Positions 10,813-21,300 of a DNA stretch of 64,000 bases are shown here, one piece after another; the stretch's first letter is position 1, and every line of letters starts with the position of its first letter. The notes beneath the pieces were generated by a model. The model saw nothing but the letters and a program-made list of their open reading frames with translations. It had not been told where the DNA came from and ran no database searches. Source of the DNA: Pieris napi. Its lineage: Eukaryota > Arthropoda > Insecta > Lepidoptera > Pieridae. The DNA lies in contig NC_062251.1 in the NCBI RefSeq assembly GCF_905475465.1, positions 11,320,047 to 11,384,046 on the forward strand, in the 5' to 3' direction. The translations under genes and the position numbers were made by a program.

Positions 10813-11425
10813 AATTTTATCTTGTCATTTATTTATTAAGAATTAAATAATATTTTTTTACTAATTGTTTTAATGGACAAACAAATCGTTCACACAATTG
10901 TGGGAAAAATAAAAGACATGAAATAAAATTGTGATGATTTAATTCCATCCATAGGCATAAACAAAAACTGGTCAATTGTACATACATTATTAATTGAGAG
11001 CTAAAATTATTAAAATTACATTCCATACCCATTCTAGCAACAATAAATTACAACCCAGTTCCCATACGTTACAAGATTTCACATCCGTATCCGTAAAATT
11101 TGCCCTCCCTCCTGGACCGCGGAAGCGTTTAGACGTGTGCATTCTATTTGTTTTATAACTTAAAAATCAAATTAAAAATAAATTCCGTGCGAATAAATTA
11201 AGGTGTGTACCAGGAGCGCATGAGTTGCGTGCAGTAAGTGCATCTGTGCGAACGGGACAACACTTGTGAGACAGCTTAAGTTGTACGCTCCGTCTGCGCG
11301 CATCATTGATACGCAAGCTTTGTAAGTTGCCGTAATTCATAAGCGATAGCGGGTAGCGGAAATTTATAGGGGGCTGGTCCAAGTTTATTTTTTCGTGTAC
11401 TCTGGTGTCATCTTTTGTCAGAAAT

Positions 11426-12328
11426 ATGCCTCTTAAGCGCACACCTCCCAGCACCCCCACTCCCGAAGACTTAAAGGAAGCTAGGCTGAACGCGCCGAAA
11501 GCTTCTTTTTCGGGCTCCGCGCCAGATTTATCTAATGAGGAGCGAAGCAATGTAACTATGAGGCGCAAGCAGGATGAGTCCTATATTAAAAAAATCATAA
11601 CCGAAATTAAGGATATGCTTGCTAAAGCAAACTCTCAAAATGAAAGTAAATTCACCTCCTTGCAATCCTCCATGAGAGAAATCTTGACACAAAATACAGA
11701 AATAAAAGACTCCATTGCTTTTGTCTCTAAGCAGTACGAAGATATGAAAGCTAAATACGAGAAATTGGAAAAACAGAGGAATGAAGATCGTCTGTATATT
11801 GATCAGCTTGAAAAGAAAATCGAGTCGCTGGAACGAACGTCTGCCTCAACTAAACTTGAACTAAGAAATATTCCTAAGATTACCGGTGAAAATAAGGATA
11901 GTTTATGTAACATTGCTTCAAAAGCTGCAGATGTTATTGATTTTCCCATACAGAAACAGGATATTAAGGATATTTATCGTACAAAAAGTAAAACTGGACA
12001 TGGAGCAATTATTGTGGAATTGGGCAGCGTTATATTGAAAGATGGTATTATTGAAAAGGCACGCAAATTTAACAAAATGAATTCTGCTAACAGATTGAAC
12101 ACGGCACACTTAAGTTTGGAAGGACCAGCAAAGCCATTTTTTATTTCAGAATGTCTATCACCCTGCGGAAAACGATTAAATTATCTGGCTCGTGCATTTG
12201 CTCAGGAAAATGGATATAAATTCTGCTGGACCTCATTTGGAAGAACCTACCTGAGACAAGATGAAGGTAAACGGCATATTAGAATTGATAGTGAGGGTGA
12301 TTTAAATAAACTTCGTCTAAAACAATGA
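11426..12328 (+). CDS. LINE ORF1: coiled coil plus baculovirus-FP-like C-terminal domain
   Basis: A predicted 300-residue ORF1 protein, expected to bind the element's RNA. The start is the ATG at 11426; the frame is open further upstream, but only through a GTG. Residues 1-40 are basic and proline/serine rich. About 55-150 form a charged heptad-like coiled coil (for example EKLEKQRNEDRLYIDQLEKK). From about 155 the protein reads TKLELRNIPK and later RTKSKTGHGAIIVEL, then ends with a GYKFCWTSFGRTYLR block. That arrangement resembles the FP C-terminal domain known from baculovirus few-polyhedra proteins and from many lepidopteran retroelement ORFs. The link to that domain is from memory of the family, not from an alignment. 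Confidence 0.85.
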   Translation: MPLKRTPPSTPTPEDLKEARLNAPKASFSGSAPDLSNEERSNVTMRRKQDESYIKKIITEIKDMLAKANSQNESKFTSLQSSMREILTQNTEIKDSIAFVSKQYEDMKAKYEKLEKQRNEDRLYIDQLEKKIESLERTSASTKLELRNIPKITGENKDSLCNIASKAADVIDFPIQKQDIKDIYRTKSKTGHGAIIVELGSVILKDGIIEKARKFNKMNSANRLNTAHLSLEGPAKPFFISECLSPCGKRLNYLARAFAQENGYKFCWTSFGRTYLRQDEGKRHIRIDSEGDLNKLRLKQ

Positions 12329-12618
12329 CTTTTTGAGGCCCCCAGGAAACTCCGCCGGCCTACGATAACTTTCCTGTTTGTGAAAATCCGGCACTTAATT
12401 ATTGTTTTTATAGATATTATTTTATTTTTTTATATATTATATTATTGTTTTTCTTTATATACATACTTATACTCTGTTCATTGTATTGTATTTTACATAA
12501 CTAAAAAATTATACATTCTTAGTCTAGTGATCATGTTGAAATCGAGATCTTATCTTTGTAAAAATGTTAGCATTTCTCAGACACGAGTAGCTGCGACAAA
12601 AAGCTTAATATTTTACAA

Positions 12619-15528
12619 ATGGCTAGATTTATTGATAATATAAATAATGATATTGATAATATAACAGTGGCAACTGCCTACAGTTGTGATATAAAAAATT
12701 GTAATGATTTAGTAAAAAAATCAGGAAACTCCCTAAAAATTATAACACAAAATATCCGTAGCGTTTACAAAAATATTGATGCATTCTTGGCCCATATAGC
12801 TCGTCTGTACTTTGATCCAGATATAATAATTTTAACTGAATGCTGGTTAAACGACAATAAACCCATACCCAGTCTCAAGGATTATAATTCTTATTTCACA
12901 AAAAAATGCTTAAATCAAAATGACGGTATTATAATTTATGCTAAACAAAATATAAATTGCGAAATTGAAGAACCTAATCCTAAAGATGCTAACTTTCTGC
13001 TAGCTAAAATAGTGCCAGATATTGTACTTTTAGCTATTTATAGATCACCATCCTTTTACTACACTGAGCGCTTTTTGAATGCTTTGAATGATATTGTTAA
13101 ATCTATATCATCTAAGAATATACTTTTAATTGGTGATATAAATATCGATATAAAACCTGGAAACGGTGACAGAAACAGTAACTCTTACTTAAATTTAACC
13201 AGCGAATTGGGTTTTCTGCCAGGCCACACATATCCAACACGATTAAGCAATTGTCTCGATCATGTAATGGTTAAAACTGTTTTACAAACTAGTGTTATAG
13301 TGATAAATTCCACCGTAACTGATCACGACTCTATTCTAATAAATCTATCCCTTAACAGTAAACGGACTAATACTCAGTGCCCTTCTATTGTTGAAAGAGT
13401 AAATTTTAGTGAAGCTATAAAATATGTTGAATTGGCTGATTTTACTTTTATGACTAACAAGCAAGACGCCGAGTCTGCTGCGACTCGATTTGTTGAAATT
13501 CTGTCATCTGCTATTAAAGCTAACACTGAAAAAGTCCGTGTACCCAGGCGCAAAAAATCTCTTAAGCCCTGGATGACTCCGGGCCTACTTCGCTGTATCC
13601 GTCACCGGGATAAACTGCATCTTAATTTAAAAAGGGACCCCCAAAATGAAATTCTTAAAATAACCTATAAAAGGTACAGGAATTTTTGTTGCTCATTACT
13701 TAGAAAATTGAAGCGCGAACACGATAAATTCTTATTAAAAAGTGCAAAATCAAATAAAGAAACCTGGACTGCAATAAAATATGTCACCGATAGTTCAAGT
13801 AAAAAATCTTCTGCCGATGAGTTAATTAGGAATTGTAACGCATTGGATGCGGTTGAGGACATAAATAGTTATTTTTCTAATGTTGGTAGAGAGCTAGCTG
13901 AAAAACTTACAGGGTGTAAGTATAACTACAAATGTACAAGATCTAATTGCTTGACTAACTCCTTCGTACTAATGCCACCAGATGAGGCTGAGGTGGAATC
14001 TCTCATCTTAAGCTCAAAAAATGATTGTGCCTCTGGTTGGGACTCTATACCAGCTCGATTTCTAAAAATGGTAAGACATGTCATTGTATCGCCGCTTACT
14101 ATCTTGTTTCAAACATGTGTGAGGGAAGGCTGCTTTCCAAAAGTCTTTAAAAGGTCTCTCATTACTCCTGTTCACAAGGGTGGGGCACGGGATTGTGTTG
14201 CAAACTACAGACCGATTTCTGTGCTTACAGCACTATCAAAAATCCTAGAAAAGATGCTTAACGTGAGGTTAATACAGTTTTTAAATCGGTACAATATTCT
14301 GTCCAGCTCACAATTTGGTTTCAGAATGGGTATGTCAACAGAAGACGCTGTGGGTAGCTTGGTTGAGTTTGTCACAGAAAAACTTGACAGGAAAAAAAAG
14401 TGCCTTGGTGTCTTCCTCGATCTTGCCAAGGCATTTGATACCGTCTCAATTCCTATACTTGTGGACAAATTGGAGCGAATTGGAATAAGAGACTCAGCCC
14501 TGCTTATTTTTAAAGATTTCCTTAGTGGTCGGGTGCAAAGGGTTAAGATTAATAATTATATTAGTTCCGACGCAAATGTAACTTTTGGAGTTCCGCAGGG
14601 CAGTATTCTTGGTCCAAGTCTTTTTCTTATTTACATAAACGACCTATGTAATTTGTCCCTAACTAGTTGCAGGTTGTTTACCTATGCCGATGATACGGCT
14701 ATAGTTTTTTATGGGGACACCTGGACCGAGATACAAAATATTGCCGAAAGCGGACTGCAGAAGGTGGCTAGATGGCTCAGGGAAAATTTACTTACGTTAA
14801 ATATTTCTAAAACTTCGTATATTCAGTTCCAAACTATTAATTCCCATATGACTGATATTAATCTTAAAATACACATATGTGTCTCTGAGCGAAATTGTAC
14901 TTGCATTAATATAACAAAATCCAATACCATTAAATACCTCGGTATCGAATTAGATAATAAATTGAGTTGGCTACCTCACATTGAGATTATAACGGCACGC
15001 ACGCGAAAACTAATCTGGACATTCAAAAAATTACGTTATGCCGCGGAATTTGAACTACTCCGCACTGTTTACTTTGCCTTAGTAAAATCGGTTATTGGAT
15101 ACTGTGTGAGCGTGTGGGGTGGAGCGTGCAAGTCACATCTAATTCAGCTTGAAAGAGCCCACAGATCTTTACTAAAAGTAATGACTTTCAAACCCTTCAG
15201 ATTTTCAACCACACTTTTATATAAACAGTGTGAGCTCCTCAGTGTTAGACAGTTATTCGTCTTTAATATAATAGCCAAACAACATGTCCATACCCCTTAT
15301 AACCCAGAGGTTTGCAGTAACAAACGCTGTATACCAAATGTACTCCCCACAGCAAAATTCCGTACTACCTTCGCAAGGCGACAACGAGCATATCTCTCAG
15401 TCTTTCTATATAATAAAATAAACAAAAAATTAAATTTCTACCCTCTTTCACTACATGACTGCAAATCAATTGTTAAGACTTGGCTTTTGTCCTTAAATTA
15501 TGAGGAAACAGAAGATCTATTTAACTAA
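12619..15528 (+). CDS. LINE ORF2: AP endonuclease and reverse transcriptase
   Basis: A 969-residue enzyme for target-primed reverse transcription. The endonuclease spans about 38-245: TQNIRS (N45), LTECW (E74), GDINID (D173, N175) and TDHDS (D235, H236) are the expected metal and catalytic residues. The RT spans about 470-760: motif A FLDLAKAFD (D601), motif B GVPQGSILGP (about 657-666) and motif C YADD (689-692). The C-terminal part carries the thumb-like IKYLGIELD and a cysteine-poor tail. All key residues are present, so the enzyme could be active. It is separated from ORF1 by about 290 bp rather than overlapping it. Confidence 0.95.
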   Translation: MARFIDNINNDIDNITVATAYSCDIKNCNDLVKKSGNSLKIITQNIRSVYKNIDAFLAHIARLYFDPDIIILTECWLNDNKPIPSLKDYNSYFTKKCLNQNDGIIIYAKQNINCEIEEPNPKDANFLLAKIVPDIVLLAIYRSPSFYYTERFLNALNDIVKSISSKNILLIGDINIDIKPGNGDRNSNSYLNLTSELGFLPGHTYPTRLSNCLDHVMVKTVLQTSVIVINSTVTDHDSILINLSLNSKRTNTQCPSIVERVNFSEAIKYVELADFTFMTNKQDAESAATRFVEILSSAIKANTEKVRVPRRKKSLKPWMTPGLLRCIRHRDKLHLNLKRDPQNEILKITYKRYRNFCCSLLRKLKREHDKFLLKSAKSNKETWTAIKYVTDSSSKKSSADELIRNCNALDAVEDINSYFSNVGRELAEKLTGCKYNYKCTRSNCLTNSFVLMPPDEAEVESLILSSKNDCASGWDSIPARFLKMVRHVIVSPLTILFQTCVREGCFPKVFKRSLITPVHKGGARDCVANYRPISVLTALSKILEKMLNVRLIQFLNRYNILSSSQFGFRMGMSTEDAVGSLVEFVTEKLDRKKKCLGVFLDLAKAFDTVSIPILVDKLERIGIRDSALLIFKDFLSGRVQRVKINNYISSDANVTFGVPQGSILGPSLFLIYINDLCNLSLTSCRLFTYADDTAIVFYGDTWTEIQNIAESGLQKVARWLRENLLTLNISKTSYIQFQTINSHMTDINLKIHICVSERNCTCINITKSNTIKYLGIELDNKLSWLPHIEIITARTRKLIWTFKKLRYAAEFELLRTVYFALVKSVIGYCVSVWGGACKSHLIQLERAHRSLLKVMTFKPFRFSTTLLYKQCELLSVRQLFVFNIIAKQHVHTPYNPEVCSNKRCIPNVLPTAKFRTTFARRQRAYLSVFLYNKINKKLNFYPLSLHDCKSIVKTWLLSLNYEETEDLFN

Positions 15529-15968
15529 CATGCTACAATAATGTTTTAGTTATTTTGATTCATTAATTATGTGTATAATTTATATATTTATACTAGTGTT
15601 ACATATACCCATATGTAAAATGTATAATTATGTATATTTATGTATTATGTATATTTATGTATTTTAGTATTTTATGTGTATGTACCTATTTTATTACCTA
15701 TTATATTCATTGCAATTTATACTGAAACATTTTTTTTCAATATATGTTATTTTTGTTTAAGTATATTATGTGTAACAGGATAATTAGATGTAATATCTGG
15801 AATTTACAAATGTCTATAAAAAGTATTGTCTTGTAAAATTTTGAATAAGCTCTCTTGACACTTGTTACGAATTATATTGGGAGAAGCCACTGACTCCTGA
15901 GATACAGGCACTAAAGCCTAGTTTAGGTGTCAGAGTCTTCATAGGATTTCTGTAATTACAAATATGTC

Positions 15969-16019
15969 AATAAAGATTATTATTATTATTATTAAAAAAA
16001 AAAAAAAAAAAAAAAAAAA
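15969..16019 (+). repeat. ATT repeats and poly(A) tail of the LINE
   Basis: A run of ATT units followed by about 25 A marks the 3' terminus of the retrotransposon. Confidence 0.9.
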
Positions 16020-18204
16020 TATAGGAATCAGTGTCGTATGCACCAAGTTACCAAACAAATGTAGAAATAAACGCATTAACGATATAAAAATAACCATCCG
16101 TGCACAAAATATGTACATAATTTACAAAATTATTCCCCCTTTTAAACGTTTGTATTCTACGTCAATCGGTAATTTGGAATGTTTATTAATTATATTACGA
16201 TAAATATACAATTTTGATCTAGTTCATGAATTAATTTAAACTAATTATTGCTTAATACAATTTCAACTTTTCAAATAAAGTATCGACATTCGTCAAAAAA
16301 ATATAATTCAAGTTTCTGGCTTAATACGGAGATTTTAATCATAGATGACACATTTTCTATTTCTTAACTTTACACTGACAATTTGTATGGAAAAAAAGTT
16401 CGGTGCGTAACAATGGCAAGGGTTTAATACAAAAATACTAATAGCAGTGCGTAAAGAGATGAACAAATATTGCATCCCGCTCTCGTTCACTGTATTATAA
16501 TCGTTCCCTCTCTATCATACCGACACATTAGTTTAATAAAGGCAAAGTATATTCTCAGAATTTCGAAATTGCATCAATCAAGTGCACAGTTCACACTTAA
16601 TCACCTCATCTATAATTGAAACCTCTGATTAAATATTCAAATATCCAATGGGCCTACCATATCAACATTAATATAAATTTATAATCGATCCCGCACTGAA
16701 ATAACTTGGGAAAAATTGGGGATATATACAGAATTTCAGCACGAGCCGTCTTTAATTGTACTAATTTACGCAACATAATTCCAATAAATAATTTTAGTTC
16801 AATAAGTAAAGCTTTTGTAAGAAATCACAAGTAGCTAACATTTCAGATAATAACCCTTCAAAGAATATTCTAAGGAACAAATTTAATGAATGTGATAACT
16901 ACTTGAGACATTATCGTCCAACTGACGGTCACGGGTTTGATTATTGACGAAATAATATAAAATAAAATTGTGTTCTCGTTTAGCGAGTTGAGAAAATTCC
17001 AAGATCTTAAACAAATAATGAAATTGCGTCTCAAATAGCGTTCACAAGACCATCAAATTTGCCCACTCCACGTACAAAACTCCCTCAGCACTCCATCCAC
17101 AAAATATCACATAGTCCCTAATGTTGGATTACAGTATTTCCATCAATATAAACAACGGTTTATTTGCAATTCAATCACAAATATAGCAAATCACCACGTT
17201 GAACAGTCCAGACAGAATTGCAATATCGCCGAAAAATCAACCACACAACGACCGACATTCATACCTGAAGTAAAAAAAAATAAAATAAAAAAAATTGCAA
17301 TTACGTCCGTTTACAAATGATAAGCAATAACACGCTGGTATTTAAACATTCGAGCTACAATTTCCATAATTTTTATAAAAATATAAAATTATATCACGTA
17401 TCAAAATCTATTTTTGTAATGTGTCCACATGTATTAGCCATGTATATATGTATGTTTGAATACCAGCTGTTCCATATAATGTATTGCCATATGGAGGCGT
17501 TATATATAAGCGGCAAATAGTTACATATATGAGGTAAGGGTAATTGGTTCGTATAATAAAATTAAGTAACATATACAAGATATATGGCAGAATCACGCCT
17601 CCGATAGATATCGTCAATTGTTCTTGAATGTTCAATAGATCTAATAAGACTAGAATTCAATAAACGCATAGTTTAAGCCCATATACCACACGCAAATAAT
17701 GATTATGATATATAAAAAATATGTTTTGATAATGAATGAAAAATTAGTAGTTATATACAGTATGCTTTTATAATATCTAGGAACTTGCCAAAGGTAGAAA
17801 ATATACCACACCATTATAAATAATACGTTTACATACATAAACACTTAAATCTATTTATGGACTTAAACTTACTTTGATTTATAAAATTCATAGTTTTTGG
17901 AATTTTTGTTCCAATAATCCAAGATTGCTTTGTGCAAAATTTCAATTTCACTAAAAACTTTATAAATCAAGCACTAGGCGTGTTCGTTAAATATGAAGGC
18001 TGAATCTTTGACTTGAAGACTAAAACGCGTATTTAATTCTAACTTGCACTCGCGAGATCTGTCAGAGACGTCAAAAACACACTAAACTCAGAAATCACTC
18101 ACTAAAACATACTCAAAAAATGTTCTTATACGAAAACAATAGTAACAGGTAAAATACGCGTTTAAATCCTTTATTCGTGTGTGCATTACCTGTCGTGATG
18201 TTTG
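16020..18204. other. intergenic or 3' UTR sequence between LINE and TMCC gene
   Basis: No coding region was recognised. The right end is presumably 3' UTR of the minus-strand TMCC gene. On the minus strand an AATAAA lies at 18175-18170, about 30 bp after the stop codon. Confidence 0.5.
18170..18175 (-). terminator. candidate poly(A) signal of the TMCC gene
   Basis: AATAAA on the minus strand just past the stop at 18205-18207. It would give a very short 3' UTR, so a more distal signal is also possible. Confidence 0.3.
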
Positions 18205-18331
18205 TCAAGTAGATACTCTTTGAGCCGCCACACGCCGCACGAGGTGTTCTGAAAGTTGCGTCACTTCCGGCCATTGCTTTAGGACCATAACGCCTACCAT
18301 CACCACGAGACTCGTTTTAAGGACTCGGACC
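18205..18331 (-). CDS. Dmtn: Dmtn last exon: second membrane helix and C-terminus
   Basis: Completes an arginine codon, then reads VRVLKTSLVVMVGVMVLKQW (hydrophobic) and a charged tail ending AAQRVST and TGA. Confidence 0.88.
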
Positions 18332-21300
18332 CTGTAAAGCAATAATATATTAGTCATTTATATATGGGCGAGAAAGCCAAACAAACACAAATCATTTATT
18401 CATGTAGGTAACACAATGTACACTTATGATCTTCATAACAAACAAAATATATACATTAAATGCTTCTAATTTTACATTTACTGCCAGTTCTCAAATCAAC
18501 GGCGTAGAACGGAAGAGAAGAACTGGCAATAAACTCTCCGCCACTCTTTTTAATCGCCATGTTTTTGTTTTACACAACGTTTGTAAGGAGCTGCAACCAT
18601 TACAACATGTTCCACATGACATCTTAAGTAATAAATAACAATAAAATAAATTACACTGCCTGTTACACTCAGGTTTTGGATGAATTGCCGAATTTTATGT
18701 TTAGTGTTTTATTGTGTGCAAAGAAGTGTAATAAACTTGTAGTAAAAAATATATATACATATATAAAAATATATTTTCTAAACAACATTGACCTGTTTTT
18801 GCAATCAATGCCACAAATCAGGCCAGAATATCATGATAATAGTTTTATATACATATTTGAATTAATCAGTAAGCCAAAAATAGCCGTATTTATTGATAAA
18901 GTTTCAGTTAGACGGAACGCACATCACGCTATTTTTACGGTATTTTATGAATAAAATCTCCATTACACAAATAATGCGTAAAATATTCACTAATTTCATT
19001 ATTTAATATAAAATATCCATTGTTTAATATAAAATCGTATTTTAAATTATCTGGCGTATTTTAGGCATTATATAGAACAAAAATATTATATAGCAAATTT
19101 ATTAGAGTGCCTTACACTAGTCTTATTAAGTGACAATAATAAATTCCGCTTTATACACTTTAAAGCTGTATTAAAAGTTAGTTAAACGTTTATTTATACT
19201 ATTTAGGGAGCGTTCAAGTATTACGCAATTTTTAAAGATTTTAGAAGCTCCCCCCCCCATGTAACGCACCATAATGTTTTTCTGTTGCCAATTAATCCCC
19301 CAGGTTTTTTTTAAAAAATAAAAATGATACGTAACGCGTTGTTTAAATAAAACCCCTCCCGCCCATGTAACGCACTGTAACGTTTCAAACCCCCCCCCCC
19401 TCCCCCCAATTTGCGTTACGTAATACTTGAACGCTCCCTTATTACATTTTAAGGATTAATTTAAAAACAGAGCTAGGACTATACCTGGTCTTCAAGAAGG
19501 GCATAGCCACGCCCGCGACCGTAGCCACCAGCAACAGAGCCAGCTGCAACAGCGTGAGCGCCACGTTGAGCAGCTTCACCACCACCACCCGCGGGGGCAA
19601 CGCCGCTCCTCCCGCCCCTCCACCCGCCATCCATTGCTCCAGCTTGCTGATCTAGAATAAAAATATCGTTTGCTAGTTTGTACCAAGTTATATCTGTTAA
19701 AGTTTTTTGATTTTTAAACCATTATTTCATATTGATAACGATATAAATATTTTCTACAGATCTAGTATCTATTGAAGTTTAAATCTTTATTTATAAAACT
19801 TAACTTTTAATATGACAAACGACTTTAAAAATACAAACTTACAAATGAAAAAATGCGACTTGGCATGTAATAACAATCATGAATGTTCTATTGTAACTTA
19901 GTTTTTTCATCTTGCGGTTATGTTTGTAAGATATTTTTATTTTTAATGATAAATATATTTTAATTTAAATACATTTTGTATTAAGGTTAACGTACAAATA
20001 AGATATTTCAATAAATCATAATACACTTTATAGAAAAATATGTTTGTGACAAAATTGATCTGATGCCCACACTAGACTAGACCCTGTGTTGTGGGTAACT
20101 AGATTACAGCTCTTCCGTGGTACATAGTGCATGTGTAAAACAAAAGTAAAGTCTTGGTTAAAGTAAATTTTAAGAAAAAGTAGCCTTAATGTAAAATCTA
20201 GTTAAACAAATAATTATTTAAAACCAAGTTAAGTAAGCGTAAATTCATGAGTATGTGAATGGGTATGTGTGCGAAAAAGTTTAACTGTGTGTGTGGGCTG
20301 TCTGGGTTAGTTTTTGTCTGTCTGTATCCAGATATAACCTCGGAGTATGGAGCAGTGTTAGCCTAGTGGCTTCAGCGTGCGACACTCATCTCTGAGATCG
20401 TAGGTTCGACCCCGGCTGTGCATTAATGGACTTTATTTCTATGTGCGCATTTAACATTTGCTCGAACGGTGAAGGAAAACATCGTGAGGAAACCGACATG
20501 TCTTAGACCCAAAAAGTCGACGGCGTGTGTCAGGTGACTGGAGGCTGATCACCTACTTGCCTATTAGATTTAAAAATGATCATGAAACAGATTCAGACCA
20601 CAGACAGAATCTGAGACCTAAAGAGGTTGTAGTGCCACAATTTTATTTTTATTTTGTATATCTGGATACTATTATCTCGGAATTCACAGATCAGGAGATT
20701 TTACTAAAAAGAAAGAAAAAAAAAAAAATTTACCTTAGTTGGACAGAGGTCTAACGCTTCATGTATATCTCGTATCCGCTCTTCGCTCTGATACTGTACT
20801 TTTTCTTCTACATCCGTCAGTGCTTGCTTTAAATTTTCCACCTGAAAAAATTATATTTCTTCGTTAAGATAAAACAACTAATTCAAAAAATGTCGAATAT
20901 AGTTTGTACACAATTGATAACGTTAAGTATTTAAAATGGTCTGAAACGAAAACGTTAAAAAAGGTGAAAATTGTTTGTTCTTTAATTAATTAAATTAGTA
21001 TACAATAATAAAATTAGGTTCTTTGATTTTGATAGATCTTGTAGAAACTATGTTTGAATAAAATTAATATGAAACAAAATCGAATTTCTTAGATTTAAAC
21101 TTTTCACACGAATCACTTTCGATAGCAACGCAAAGCCCGTAAGCTCCAGTTTGACAACCACATAAAGCATAGCCAACCTATATGTTTTGATGGGGTCTAT
21201 GCTAACTATTTAATCGTACGACTATTTATTAACCTCATTTTGGTGCAATTCAGTTAAGTCGTTGATTTGTTCTTCAAGCCTCTCCGTCTTAAACCTTTCT

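Larger units (their letters stand above)
11100..16019 (+). mobile_element. non-LTR retrotransposon with two intact ORFs
   Basis: Order: 5' UTR of about 320 bp, ORF1 11426-12328, a 290 bp gap, ORF2 12619-15528, a 3' UTR of about 430 bp, then a tail of ATT repeats and a run of about 25 A at 15969-16019. No frameshift or stop breaks either ORF. The gene order, the apurinic-type endonuclease plus RT in ORF2, and the microsatellite-like tail fit the Jockey/CR1 group of LINEs. The exact clade needs a phylogeny. The 5' border is approximate and I could not identify a target-site duplication. Confidence 0.88.

Noticed and set aside
11405..11425. upstream start for LINE ORF1
   Set aside because: The codon at 11405 is GTG; the first ATG of the frame is at 11426.
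11167..11568. 133-residue minus-strand open frame
   Set aside because: Antisense to the LINE 5' UTR and ORF1; no motif and an unnatural composition.
14205..14468. minus-strand open frame inside ORF2
   Set aside because: Shadow of the reverse-transcriptase coding sequence.
20350..20425. possible tRNA gene on the plus strand
   Set aside because: It is the tRNA-derived head of a SINE with several sister copies in the window.
20527..20754. 75-residue open frame
   Set aside because: Formed by SINE body plus flanking A-rich DNA.
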